Below, in pieces: positions 18,165 through 26,818 of a stretch of 64,000 bases of DNA. The notes under the pieces were generated by a model. That model had not been told where the DNA came from. It saw only the letters and a list, made by a program, of their open reading frames with translations, and ran no database searches. The number at the start of each line of letters is the position of its first letter. The first letter of the stretch is position 1. The stretch is from Methanobrevibacter thaueri (lineage in GTDB: Archaea > Methanobacteriota > Methanobacteria > Methanobacteriales > Methanobacteriaceae), in contig NZ_MZGS01000016.1 in assembly GCF_003111625.1 (NCBI RefSeq), positions 1 to 64,000 on the forward strand, read 5' to 3'. A program made the translations under genes and the position numbers.

Positions 18165-19142
18165 TTAATTAATGAAATTAAATTGCTCTTCATTAATTAA
18201 AAGATAATTTATCAATTCGGATGAATCCAAATCTTCACGGTTCAAATCGACTGCAGTGATTTGTGAGTTATGATATGTCCTGTAATAGAGTATTGCCTTG
18301 TTTGTGTTGTAGCATGAAGTATATATGGTGTACTCATACAAATCAGGGTCATCTATAAAAGTGCAACCGTTTTGCTGCTCTACTGAGCCAAGTATATGGA
18401 AAAACTGACCCACACTGCTTGCCTCATCGCTATCGGAGTATGAATTTGCACGGGTGAAGGCAACCTTTGCAAATCTTGAAGCGGATGACAAATCTCCGGG
18501 AAGGCCGATACCTCCCATACCTCTTGAATATTCATCCAAATCAATATCCCCTCCGAATGTGTTTTCAGGGTTTCTATTTGACAAGTTCCTGTAGTTATTC
18601 AGGTAGAACAGCTGCTTGTCGAAAGGAGGGTTATTTGTCAGTACCCCTACAGGATTATCATATATCTTCAGACCCTCTTCGAGAGGCTCAACCACAATAG
18701 CTTCCTTTCCGTCGGACAACATCCAGTGAAGCGGAGAGAGTGGCAGTTCATCTGCGAAATTGATGTTTACAAGATTGATTTCAGACAATAGCTTGCGCGC
18801 TTCAGCCACATTGCCTGCCTGGCCCAACAAATAGGGAATCAGCTCAAATGGTGTTACATTCACCATATCCTCATCAAATTCCTTATAGACTGCATTGCCT
18901 GCAAAGTTTAAGCCTGCAATAGCCAGACCCTTTTCGTTGCATGCATCATAATACAAGGGATATGAGTCAATTCCTGCAGCTATTCCAATTATTGCATAAT
19001 GGGACTCAATTGCATCAATCTTTCTAAACTCGAATTTGTAATTTCTTGGAGTTATTGTTACCCTTTCATTATATGAAATTTCATAATCAAAGTTCCGTCC
19101 AAAATAATGGTCATCAGTTATATAATTACTTGCAGTACACAT
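18165..19142 (-). CDS. Choloylglycine hydrolase family protein (bile salt hydrolase-like)
   Basis: A 325-residue Ntn hydrolase. Cys2 directly follows the initiator Met and would be the nucleophile after Met removal; FGRNFDYE gives the conserved Arg16 and Asp19; GVLTNNPPF supplies the oxyanion Asn; SSASRF carries the late conserved Arg. The ribosome-binding site GAGGTGAT fixes the start. Known members cleave conjugated bile salts, penicillin V or N-acyl homoserine lactones, and gut Methanobrevibacter do encode bile salt hydrolase. The gene starts 9 nt after the nicotinamide phosphoribosyltransferase stop, so the two are probably co-transcribed. Bile salt specificity is likely but not proven by sequence. 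Confidence 0.85.
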   Translation of the reverse strand: MCTASNYITDDHYFGRNFDYEISYNERVTITPRNYKFEFRKIDAIESHYAIIGIAAGIDSYPLYYDACNEKGLAIAGLNFAGNAVYKEFDEDMVNVTPFELIPYLLGQAGNVAEARKLLSEINLVNINFADELPLSPLHWMLSDGKEAIVVEPLEEGLKIYDNPVGVLTNNPPFDKQLFYLNNYRNLSNRNPENTFGGDIDLDEYSRGMGGIGLPGDLSSASRFAKVAFTRANSYSDSDEASSVGQFFHILGSVEQQNGCTFIDDPDLYEYTIYTSCYNTNKAILYYRTYHNSQITAVDLNREDLDSSELINYLLINEEQFNFIN

Positions 19143-19151
19143 ATTATCACC

Positions 19152-20561
19152 TCATAAAAAATTTGAATAATTCAAAGCTCTGTTCTTAATGTCTCCAAAC
19201 TTATCCTCAATCAATAATTCACCATTCCTAAATACTGTTTGAAGATAGTCTTCACCTTCTGAATCTATTGAGACTGTTTTGAATGAATTGTTTTGCTTGA
19301 TTAATTTGAATCTTCCTGTTTTTGATTTTTTACTTGAATCCAAAGGGTTCTTGAATATGTCATGCCATTCGCCATCACGCAACTGTGCTGAGCATTTGAA
19401 TGCATTTCTTTGGGTATCGCGAGTTACAGAGGAATGCAATCCTCCTCCCATACCAAAGATAATGTTTTGTGCTGCCCAACCTGCAGACTTCATCGCAAAG
19501 AGGATATCACGAATCTTTTGATAGTTCAAACCGTCTCCCCACAAGAGTCCGATGTTCAAATCAAATACCTTATATCCCTTATCGGTCAGATGACTTCCAA
19601 AACCTTCGGAAAGCAGGTTTAAGCAATCGATAGTTGTTGATACAGGCTCTCCACTATCCGGCCTGAAGACTACCTTATTGTTTTCTCCATCCAGGAAGTT
19701 CAAAATAGCATCGTTCAACTCCGAACCTGATTTTCCGGCTTCAGCCAATAGATTTTTGTAATTATAGGAATCTATGACAATTGACAACACTCCATCTTTA
19801 GCATTGTCAATGACATTGAGCACCTGCGAAATTTCACCTTCAGGACCTAAAGAAGTCATTACACTGTGTTCTGTCGCCTGAACTGAAAATCCGTAAATGT
19901 TTGGATCATTATAATAGTTTACAGGAATTGATAAGGAAGGAATGGTATCTGTTCCTGAAAAACTAAGCAAGTGAGCGGATCCGCACAGCCTTGATGATTC
20001 CGTTGAGGTTGCACCCCTATAACCGAAGTCATGCAACATGAAATCAAGATTATCCTTAAGGGATCCTGTTATCTCCAAATAGAAATTGCATAGCTTTCTA
20101 ACCTCAGCAGAGAGTGTTGCAACAGTTGACGGATACCATACCTGCAATAATAACGGTTCCAGGTAATTAGGTAGCCAGCATGATTTCTTATCAGTGTTTT
20201 CAACTGTCATTAAAGCATTGCCTACCTCAACAGGAGTTCCTTCCGCAACCGCTTTTATTTCAATAGGAAGCCTTCCGTCATAGTTGTCCAAAATATGCTC
20301 CCAGCCCTTTTTGTTGAAGATTCCTTCACCTATATGTGTGGAAATTATGCTGTCGGCTTCATCAATCTTTTCCTGAGTTACAACGGAGCCTTCCAAATAC
20401 TTTTTAATGATATATTGGAGTCCATAAAAAATTGTTTTGTTAAACTCAGCACCAACCCTACTTTCGAGGTAGGAATAAATCTTTTCAGTGCCTTTAGGAT
20501 AGAAATAGTGATGAGTTACTTTATAGCTGTCGGTTAAAAGGCAAATATTGTTTTCTATCAT
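19152..20561 (-). CDS. nadV: Nicotinamide phosphoribosyltransferase
   Basis: A 469-residue enzyme that makes nicotinamide mononucleotide from nicotinamide and PRPP for NAD salvage in the cytosol. Diagnostic stretches are LTDSYKVTHHYFYPKGTEKI at the N-terminus, HDFGYRGATSTESS, SGTDTIPSL, SVQATEHSVMTSLG with the catalytic His, VIDSYNYKN and VFRPDSGEP, matching the NAMPT/NadV branch and not the shorter PncB. Length is normal for the family. It is the first gene of a two-gene unit with the Ntn hydrolase. The start has AGTGATG just upstream. Confidence 0.92.
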   Translation of the reverse strand: MIENNICLLTDSYKVTHHYFYPKGTEKIYSYLESRVGAEFNKTIFYGLQYIIKKYLEGSVVTQEKIDEADSIISTHIGEGIFNKKGWEHILDNYDGRLPIEIKAVAEGTPVEVGNALMTVENTDKKSCWLPNYLEPLLLQVWYPSTVATLSAEVRKLCNFYLEITGSLKDNLDFMLHDFGYRGATSTESSRLCGSAHLLSFSGTDTIPSLSIPVNYYNDPNIYGFSVQATEHSVMTSLGPEGEISQVLNVIDNAKDGVLSIVIDSYNYKNLLAEAGKSGSELNDAILNFLDGENNKVVFRPDSGEPVSTTIDCLNLLSEGFGSHLTDKGYKVFDLNIGLLWGDGLNYQKIRDILFAMKSAGWAAQNIIFGMGGGLHSSVTRDTQRNAFKCSAQLRDGEWHDIFKNPLDSSKKSKTGRFKLIKQNNSFKTVSIDSEGEDYLQTVFRNGELLIEDKFGDIKNRALNYSNFL

Positions 20562-20609
20562 AACATCACTTGATAAGATATTTGACAGGCATAAAATATA
20601 AATTTTTGT

Positions 20610-20624
20610 AAAAAAAAGAAAAAA
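20610..20624 (-). terminator. U-tract after rubrerythrin 1
   Basis: T-runs of 8 and 6 on the reverse strand, 13-27 nt past the stop at 20637. Confidence 0.45.
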
Positions 20625-20636
20625 GAAAATAAGAGT

Positions 20637-21182
20637 CTAGATATAACTAGTGTCTTGTTTTCTGAAGTGTGCTTGTGGGTGATCGCATAATGGGCAAACT
20701 TCTGGAGCTTCTTTTCCATAATGGATGTATCCACAATTGTTACATTTCCATGCGATTTCTTCATCTTTCTTGAAGACTTTGTCCGCTTTGATTTTGTCGG
20801 ATAAAGCGTTGTATCTGTCTTCGTGTGCTTTTTCAGTTGCACCTGCTGCGTCAAATAAAGCTGCTATGTCATCAAAGCCTTCTTCACGTGCAGTTTCAGC
20901 GAACTCTTTGTACATTACGGTCCATTCGTAGTTTTCGCCTGCTGCTGCGTCTGCGAGGTTGGTTAAGGTGTCAGGTACTTTTCCACCATTCAACAATTTG
21001 AACCAAATTTTAGCGTGTTCTTTTTCATTGTCGGATGATTCTTGGAAAATTTCCTTGATTTCAACGTAACCGTCTTTTTTAGCTTGAGAAGCGTAAAATT
21101 CGTATTTTACACGTGCTTGTGATTCACCAGCGAGTGCTGCTTTTAAGTTTTCTTCAGTTTTAGATCCTTTTAAATCTGCCAT
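20637..21182 (-). CDS. Rubrerythrin 1
   Basis: A 181-residue non-haem iron peroxidase. Residues about 5-140 form the diiron four-helix domain with metal ligands in [23 protein letters not shown] and [10 protein letters not shown]. Residues about 148-175 form a rubredoxin domain with WKCNNCGYI and CPLCDHPQ. It reduces hydrogen peroxide, protecting this strict anaerobe. GGAGAT precedes the ATG. A close paralogue lies at 21615-22160, so this is a local duplication, separated by one unrelated gene. Confidence 0.93.
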   Translation of the reverse strand: MADLKGSKTEENLKAALAGESQARVKYEFYASQAKKDGYVEIKEIFQESSDNEKEHAKIWFKLLNGGKVPDTLTNLADAAAGENYEWTVMYKEFAETAREEGFDDIAALFDAAGATEKAHEDRYNALSDKIKADKVFKKDEEIAWKCNNCGYIHYGKEAPEVCPLCDHPQAHFRKQDTSYI

Positions 21183-21238
21183 AATTTCATCTCCGTTAGA
21201 TTAATATTAATAATGAATGTAATATTATTTAAATGTTT

Positions 21239-21571
21239 TTACCAGGTCAAGACTTCCCTTTCAACAAATATATCATCATATCGACAGTTGATTTTGCTCT
21301 TGTCTCCTTTAAAGACTGTGCAGGCAAAATCCTTCTCATTGTCAGCGATTAATTGCTTAAGCTCCTCATAGGCGTTCCATTTGATTGAATGCTTCATGAA
21401 TTCGTTGACTGGAAATTCCCATCTGATATTATCTCCCTGATAATACTGGATGATTCCCTCTGCATACTTCTGAGCCTCCTCATCGAGCAGGTAATCTCCA
21501 TCGATTAGACCCTTGATTGCAACGTCGGGAAACCTCGGATGCCTTATGAAAAATACTACCATCTTGTTCAT
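21239..21571 (-). CDS. Hypothetical protein between two rubrerythrins
   Basis: A 110-residue protein starting MNKMVVFFIRHPRFPDVAIKG; a second ATG three codons in is possible. It has no signal peptide, no membrane segment and two cysteines (ACTV and INCRY). I do not recognise the family. Extension of this frame upstream of 21571 overlaps the rubrerythrin 2 gene and a U-tract, and has no ribosome-binding site, so I reject it. Location between two peroxide-defence genes suggests a redox link, but that is inference only. Confidence 0.6.
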   Translation of the reverse strand: MNKMVVFFIRHPRFPDVAIKGLIDGDYLLDEEAQKYAEGIIQYYQGDNIRWEFPVNEFMKHSIKWNAYEELKQLIADNEKDFACTVFKGDKSKINCRYDDIFVEREVLTW

Positions 21572-21582
21572 AGTAATCTGGT

Positions 21583-21604
21583 AAAAAATAAAAAAATAAA
21601 AAAA
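21583..21604 (-). terminator. U-tract after rubrerythrin 2
   Basis: Three T-runs of 6-7 on the reverse strand directly after the rubrerythrin 2 stop and 12 nt before the next start. It may reduce read-through into the hypothetical gene. Confidence 0.45.
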
Positions 21605-21614
21605 GTAAAAGAGC

Positions 21615-22160
21615 TTATTTGAAGTTAGTTGCTCTTTCTTCGAAATGTGCTTTTGGAAGTCCACATACAGGACATTTTTCAGGTGCGTTAGGACCTTTGA
21701 AAACAAATCCACAGTTTTCACATTTCCATTCAATGTCTTCTTCTTTGTTGAATACTGCATCGTTTTCAACGTTTGCGAGTAAAGTTCTGTATCTTTCTTC
21801 ATGTTCTTTTTCGATTGCTCCTACTTTTTCAAATAAGAATGCAATCATTGGGAAACCTTCTTCTTTAGCGGTTTCAGCAAACTCTTTGTACATTGCAGTC
21901 CATTCTTCGTTTTCACCGTCTGCTGCAGCGTTTAAGTTAGCAATAGTGTCTGGTACTTCTTCATCGTGTAATAATTTGAACCAGATTTTAGCGTGTTCTC
22001 TTTCGTTTTTGGAAGTTTCCATGAAAATATCGTGGATTTGAACGTAGCCTTCTTCTTTTGCTTTAGCTGCAAAATATTGGTATTTAGTGTGTGCTTGGGA
22101 CTCACCAGCAAATGCTGCTTGTAAGTTTGCTTCAGTTTTTGTACCTTTTAAATCAGTCAT
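21615..22160 (-). CDS. Rubrerythrin 2
   Basis: The start is taken at 22160, where GGAGAT lies 7 nt upstream; an in-frame ATG at 22175 overlaps that site. The 181-residue product has the diiron domain ([32 protein letters not shown]) and a C-terminal rubredoxin domain ([18 protein letters not shown]). It is clearly paralogous to rubrerythrin 1, with the same length and order. Role: hydrogen peroxide reduction. Confidence 0.93.
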   Translation of the reverse strand: MTDLKGTKTEANLQAAFAGESQAHTKYQYFAAKAKEEGYVQIHDIFMETSKNEREHAKIWFKLLHDEEVPDTIANLNAAADGENEEWTAMYKEFAETAKEEGFPMIAFLFEKVGAIEKEHEERYRTLLANVENDAVFNKEEDIEWKCENCGFVFKGPNAPEKCPVCGLPKAHFEERATNFK

Positions 22161-22213
22161 GATTAACATCTCCAATAATATAATATTGTAAATTATTTAT
22201 TAAATGTTTTTCT

Positions 22214-22264
22214 AAAAAAATCTGAAAAAATAAAAAAAAAGAATAGATTATGAAAATAATCTAT
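22214..22264 (-). terminator. Hairpin and U-tract terminator of the DUF4013 gene
   Basis: ATAGATTAT (22243-22251) and ATAATCTAT (22256-22264) form a perfect 9-bp stem directly after the stop codon at 22265. On the reverse strand it is followed by T-runs of 9, 6 and 7 (22240-22214). This looks like a bacterial intrinsic terminator. Confidence 0.7.
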
Positions 22265-23095
22265 TTAAGCTATGTCGGAATATAAAAGACCGTTAGCTCT
22301 GTTCATTGCAAACATCAAGAATGGTGTAACGATAATGTTCAAGATGCTTAACATAGGGATTTTACCGTAAACAAATGATAAAATTCCAGTGATTATGCTA
22401 ACAATTATAGCCATTAAAATAACTGTTGCAATAACTTTTCCGATACCAATTCTTGAAAGGTCTCTGAAAGCTTCAGGTATGTTCAATGCTTCACCTAAAC
22501 TGTCGGTGTTTGCTAATCTTGCATTTGCCATGTATTGGAAGAATGAGAAGATAATGAACAATACGAGAGCAATGATGAGAGTGATTGAAAGTGAACCAAC
22601 TAAACTGCTCATAACATCTTTAGGAACCATTTCCAATGCTGAGCTTGCAACGACGGTTCCGTTGGTGTTTGCAGCAGCTTGATTAACATATCCCATAACA
22701 TTTACAACGTTGCCAGGAACATTGGTTAAGAATGCAACGATCATAGTGATTATTGCAGGGATGATGTAGTATACGATAACTACAATGATAGCTTTGATAC
22801 CTCTGACCAAATCGTTCTTAAAGTCAATGCTTGGAGCCTTATCTTCCAAGTCGATACCTGCTTTTATAATGTCAACTTCATATCCTGCTAGCACAAATGC
22901 AACTATAAGTGCAAGAATAAAGAATATTGCTGTACCTATTAAATAAACGCCGGAACTTGCTCCTAATGCACCAATTCCAACTCCTAATGCAGCAAGAACG
23001 CCCACTACAAAAGTGATTGCAATATATATTGCAAGTGCAGTCAAGTTGTTTGCTGGAAACATGAATGAATCCTTGATAATATCTAAAATTTCCAT
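22265..23095 (-). CDS. DUF4013 family multi-pass membrane protein
   Basis: A 276-residue protein. The start is at 23095, with AGGTGAT 4 nt upstream; a GTG at 23104 overlaps that site. Five or six hydrophobic segments are visible, for example ALAIYIAITFVVGVLAALGV, YLIGTAIFFILALIVAFVLA and IIVVIVYYIIPAIITMIVAF. The loop motif GYEVDIIKAGID and the C-terminal RLANTDSLGEALNIPEAF fit the DUF4013 family, common in methanogens and of unknown function. It is a single-gene unit with its own hairpin terminator. Confidence 0.78.
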   Translation of the reverse strand: MEILDIIKDSFMFPANNLTALAIYIAITFVVGVLAALGVGIGALGASSGVYLIGTAIFFILALIVAFVLAGYEVDIIKAGIDLEDKAPSIDFKNDLVRGIKAIIVVIVYYIIPAIITMIVAFLTNVPGNVVNVMGYVNQAAANTNGTVVASSALEMVPKDVMSSLVGSLSITLIIALVLFIIFSFFQYMANARLANTDSLGEALNIPEAFRDLSRIGIGKVIATVILMAIIVSIITGILSFVYGKIPMLSILNIIVTPFLMFAMNRANGLLYSDIA

Positions 23096-23174
23096 ATATA
23101 TCACCTATTAATTTTTTAAACACTCCAATAGTGTCCAAAAGAATATTGAACTTTATAATATTTAAAATTGATTG

Positions 23175-23212
23175 AAAAAAAAGAGAAAAAAAGATGAATA
23201 AATCTATTCATC
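23175..23212 (-). terminator. Hairpin and U-tract terminator of mch
   Basis: GATGAATA (23193-23200) pairs with TATTCATC (23205-23212). The right arm contains the mch stop codon (23204-23206). T-runs of 8 and 7 follow on the reverse strand. Confidence 0.65.
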
Positions 23213-24175
23213 TATACCGAAGGACTTTTTGAGCAAGTCTGCGTTTACAAATCCTTCCTTATACATTTTACCGGTAGTCAAATCATTGATAACTACTTCT
23301 GCAGGAGCAAACATTCCTTTGTCGATTTGATAGAAGTCAAATTCTGCTTCTTTAAATACGTCAAAGAATGGTTTACCATATCCATCAGCTGCGGAGGATG
23401 GTAATTGAGCTGCCACAGCGGCAATGTCATCATCTTCATCAGCTTCAACATAGTAGTAGGTTCTTCCACCGAAGAGTACTGCATCGTTTGTTTTACCCAT
23501 AGCTTTAAGTCCATCTGGGTCAACAGGTGCGATTGGTGCGATACCTGCTGCATGTTTAACTTTGGTCACATCGAACTTGATGAATTCCAACATTTTGTAA
23601 GTTCCGTTTTCAACTACTCTACCGGAGATTTGAATAGATCCAACAAGAGAAGAAGTAGGAGCTACAAGCAAGTAAACATTTTTAACGTCAACGTCACATT
23701 CATCAGCAATGTATTGAGCAACTTCATCACCAGGTAAGACATCAGCTTCCAAGGTTAAGATAGCTAAATCAGCATCCTTGTCTTCGTAACCGATTTCCTC
23801 ATAGGTTTCAGCCGGTTTTAAAGCGATTGCTCTTGCAGGTCCAGAACCTAATGCGAAGAAATCTCCAACAGATACGGACCAACCAGCTTTCTGTGAACCT
23901 AAGGTTGAAATGGAAGGTGAGTCAGTTTTGATTTTTACTGAAGGAAGTGCGAATTTTTCAGATAAATCGCCTGGAATTGAAATTCCAACATCTGCAAGTC
24001 CACCAAGGCATACTTTAGTGTATAGTTCTCCTGCTTTGAAACTTCCATCGACATTTACACCACAGTCGATAACAGTAGCACCATTATCTAAAGTTGCAAC
24101 AGCGATGTTTAATTCATCTGCTTTTTCAATCATTACATCTACGGTTTTTTTAGCTTCTACGTTTACACTTACCAT
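23204..24175 (-). CDS. mch: Methenyltetrahydromethanopterin cyclohydrolase
   Basis: A 323-residue core enzyme of methanogenesis, converting formyl-H4MPT to methenyl-H4MPT in the CO2-reduction pathway. The N-terminal SVNVEAKKTVDVMIEKADEL, YTKVCLGGLADVGIS, FALGSGPARAI, VAPTSSLVGSIQISGRVVE and the C-terminal APAEVVINDLTTGK are family hallmarks. Length matches the family. It is transcribed alone, with an AGGT ribosome-binding site and a hairpin terminator. This gene is the best single indicator that the host is a methanogen. Confidence 0.95.
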   Translation of the reverse strand: MVSVNVEAKKTVDVMIEKADELNIAVATLDNGATVIDCGVNVDGSFKAGELYTKVCLGGLADVGISIPGDLSEKFALPSVKIKTDSPSISTLGSQKAGWSVSVGDFFALGSGPARAIALKPAETYEEIGYEDKDADLAILTLEADVLPGDEVAQYIADECDVDVKNVYLLVAPTSSLVGSIQISGRVVENGTYKMLEFIKFDVTKVKHAAGIAPIAPVDPDGLKAMGKTNDAVLFGGRTYYYVEADEDDDIAAVAAQLPSSAADGYGKPFFDVFKEAEFDFYQIDKGMFAPAEVVINDLTTGKMYKEGFVNADLLKKSFGIDE

Positions 24176-24274
24176 AGTTTTTACCTCTAAAAAAATTTAA
24201 CTTAAATATTAAGTTATTAATTAAAAATATGGTTTTATTCTTATTTATATTTGCCTAAATGAATTTTGAAAAAA

Positions 24275-26098
24275 CTAGTCATCATTCACTTCATTTTCAA
24301 TCGGCTTTTGCTTGGGCATGTTAATCCTTGCAACCTTGACCAACTGTTCATCACTGCTTTGGGCTATTATTGTCTCAAAGGAGTTGACGGATTTTACGTT
24401 TGCAAGGGCGAATATCCTAATGTGCTGTGATTTGGCGTTGAGCACAATGTCAACCCATTCCTCATCTGTGCCAATGTATTCTGCGATGTGTGCGAAGTTA
24501 TCCAGAATGTGAGGGAGCTGTTTTGCTATCTTCATCAGAAGCGCCTTGTTCCTAATCTTTAGAAGGGCCTTTTCCCTGTTGTAGAAGTAGGACTTGAGCT
24601 TTCCATTCTCCCTTGTGATGTCACAGTTAGGGTCATTTATGACTATGTTGGTGAGAATCTCCTCATCCATGATTCTGTCAATGGCCTTCTCCTGAATGAA
24701 CCTGTTTTTGGACCTTTCGGCGATGTATGCCAGAAGTGACTGGCTGTCCGATGCCGCAACCATGAAAAGCTGTGTGTCATCATCGAATTCGTTGATGTCG
24801 TGATTCCTGAAGAATGACTCGTCCAGGTTGTTGATTATCTTTTGACGGGTTTCGGTGTCGGACTCGTTATTGTTCATGACGGCCATCTGGAACCATCCCG
24901 GATATTCGGTCAATGACTCGCACTTGTCAAAAATTGCCTTGATTGAAGTTTCCCTTGAAATCTTCCAATTCTCAAGACTGGAAACGTCGTTGAGGGAACT
25001 GCAGTTGTAAAACAGCTTATTCATTGACTTGATGTTTGAAACGTCCCATTTCTTCAATGGTGAAACGTCTGTCAAATCGCTGCAGCTGTCAAGCATTCCG
25101 GTTACTGACTGGACGTTTTCAATGTCCCATGACTTGAAATGGCTGATGTCATACAGTGAACTGCATTCCCTGAAGAGGAAATCCAGTGAAAACACGTTGG
25201 AAACATCCCATTTTTTCAACGGTGACGCATCCCTCAGGGAAGCGCAGCCTTCAAACAGGCCGCTCATACGGGTAATGTTGGAAACGTCCCATTTCTTCAG
25301 CGGCGAAATGTCCCTCAGATTGGTACAGTATGAGAATACCGCAAGCAAGGCCTTGTTCCTGTACATCTTGGAGAGATCCCATTTTGACAGGGGTGAGATG
25401 TCCTTGAGATTGACGCATCCCCTAAACAGTGCGGTTATGTTGAAAACATTTGACAATTCCCAATATTGCAGGGCTGAAATGTCCTCCAGTGAGGCGCAGA
25501 AATCAAAAAGGCAACCCATGTCCAGGACATTGCTGACATCCCAATACGCCAGGGCTGAAATGTCCTTGAGGCTAGTGCAGTATGCAAAGAGATAATACAT
25601 GTCGCTTACATTGCTTACATCCCATGACTCGAGGGCAGAAAGCTCTTCAAGAGATTCGCAACCTGAAAACATCCTTGATATGCTATGAACATTGGACACG
25701 TTCCATTTCCTCAATGCTGAAATGTCGCTTAGGCTTTTGCAGTCCTTGAACATGAAACTGATGTCTTCCACATTGCTGACGTCCCATGATGAGAGTGATG
25801 AGATTTCCTCAAGGGACTCGCATCCTGAAAACATTTCCTTCATGCTTTTGACATTTCCAACTCCGAATGTCACTATGGCTCTGAGGTTCTTAAGGTCCTT
25901 GTATCTTGCCTCAAGCTGGGTTTGGCCAAAGAGGTCTTCACTTATGAATATGATATCCTCCCTATTTTCAACATCCTTCCAATTGGTGAGGTTTTTACCG
26001 TCCTGAAGAACAATGAGAAGGTTAAAGTCCCCCAATTCATAGATACTTTCAGTTGTAGTATTGAGATGTTCAAAATCATACAAGTGAATCTTAGCCAT
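24275..26098 (-). CDS. BspA-like (DUF285) repeat protein without signal peptide
   Basis: A 607-residue protein. Residues about 85-430 hold about twelve repeats of 27 residues, with consensus x-F-x-x-C-x-S-L-x-D-I-S-x-L-x-x-W-D-V-S-N-V-x-x-(I/M). This is the BspA/DUF285 surface-protein repeat. The first 80 residues (MAKIHLYDFEHLNTTTESIY) lack a signal peptide or anchor, so export by the usual route is not expected. Residues about 450-600 (for example LAYIAERSKNRFIQEKAID) are helical and resemble HEAT-type repeats. AAGGGG precedes the ATG. The role is unknown; a cytosolic protein-binding scaffold is plausible. Confidence 0.75.
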   Translation of the reverse strand: MAKIHLYDFEHLNTTTESIYELGDFNLLIVLQDGKNLTNWKDVENREDIIFISEDLFGQTQLEARYKDLKNLRAIVTFGVGNVKSMKEMFSGCESLEEISSLSSWDVSNVEDISFMFKDCKSLSDISALRKWNVSNVHSISRMFSGCESLEELSALESWDVSNVSDMYYLFAYCTSLKDISALAYWDVSNVLDMGCLFDFCASLEDISALQYWELSNVFNITALFRGCVNLKDISPLSKWDLSKMYRNKALLAVFSYCTNLRDISPLKKWDVSNITRMSGLFEGCASLRDASPLKKWDVSNVFSLDFLFRECSSLYDISHFKSWDIENVQSVTGMLDSCSDLTDVSPLKKWDVSNIKSMNKLFYNCSSLNDVSSLENWKISRETSIKAIFDKCESLTEYPGWFQMAVMNNNESDTETRQKIINNLDESFFRNHDINEFDDDTQLFMVAASDSQSLLAYIAERSKNRFIQEKAIDRIMDEEILTNIVINDPNCDITRENGKLKSYFYNREKALLKIRNKALLMKIAKQLPHILDNFAHIAEYIGTDEEWVDIVLNAKSQHIRIFALANVKSVNSFETIIAQSSDEQLVKVARINMPKQKPIENEVNDD

Positions 26099-26183
26099 AA
26101 CAAACCCCTTTTTAATAAAACAAAATCAATCTAATAATAGGTTTGTTCAATTGAATATATAATGTTTAAGTAAATCCAAATCG

Positions 26184-26309
26184 CTAAAGCATTTCATCAA
26201 AATCATCATAATCAATTAAATCCGGACTGTCTGACAAGTCTGAACCGCAGTTTTCACATGTCACACGTGAAAGGTCATTCAGATGTCCGCAAACGCTACA
26301 AGTAATCAT
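26184..26309 (-). CDS. Zinc-ribbon miniprotein A (41 residues)
   Basis: The protein begins MITCSVCGHLNDLS and has Cys at 4, 7, 18 and 21 (CxxC-x10-CxxC), then an acidic tail (DLIDYDDFDEML). GGTGAT lies 5 nt before the ATG. It starts 8 nt after the nitroreductase stop, so it is the last gene of the operon with the MGMT-like, ClC and nitroreductase genes. Function unknown; a single zinc ribbon of this size may act in protein contacts. Compare the 35-residue relative at 40082-40189, which has identical cysteine positions. Confidence 0.75.
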   Translation of the reverse strand: MITCSVCGHLNDLSRVTCENCGSDLSDSPDLIDYDDFDEML

Positions 26310-26317
26310 ATTATCAC

Positions 26318-26818
26318 CTAATACCTATCGAGATGAACCTTAGATTCATCATATCTTAACTTAACTTCACTTTCATGGGCAGGATAGCCTACACAAATCA
26401 CTGAAAATGGAATGCAGTGGTCTGGAATATTCAGGTATTCCTTCAGCCTCAACGTCCTGTCCTCAATAGGATGGAAACCCAGCCAAACCGCACCGAGCCC
26501 CTCATGTGTTGCCTGAAGCAAAATGTTTTCATTGCATGCCCCAAGGTCCTGCTCAATCATCCTATGGATTCTTGCCTCGCTGAGATTTCCAATTGTTACA
26601 ATCAGATGTGACGCCTTCTCGGCGGGCTTTGCATAGTCATGCATTTGGGAAATGGCCAGCTTGTCCTCAGGCCTTGAGACAACAATGAATTCCCATGCCT
26701 GCTGATTGCATGCCGAAGGCGCCTGCATGGCGGCCTTAAGCAGACTCTCTATCTTCTCGTCACTGACCTTTTCATCCGTAAATCTTCGAACACTGCTTCT
26801 TTTAAAAATTAAACTCAT
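26318..26818 (-). CDS. Nitroreductase family FMN enzyme 1
   Basis: A 166-residue flavoprotein. The N-terminal RSSVRRFTDEKVSD and APSACNQQAWEFIVV, LGACNENILLQATHEGLGAVW and the C-terminal VICVGYPA match the short nitroreductase subfamily. It would bind FMN and reduce an unknown substrate with reduced cofactor. The ATG follows the ClC stop codon directly, with a GGTGGT ribosome-binding site inside the ClC end, so translation is coupled. Its paralogue is at 41361-41876. Confidence 0.85.
   Translation of the reverse strand: MSLIFKRSSVRRFTDEKVSDEKIESLLKAAMQAPSACNQQAWEFIVVSRPEDKLAISQMHDYAKPAEKASHLIVTIGNLSEARIHRMIEQDLGACNENILLQATHEGLGAVWLGFHPIEDRTLRLKEYLNIPDHCIPFSVICVGYPAHESEVKLRYDESKVHLDRY

Noticed and set aside
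21572-21802. Longer 187-residue model for the gene between rubrerythrins
   Set aside because: The extension lies inside the rubrerythrin 2 gene and crosses a U-tract; no ribosome-binding site.
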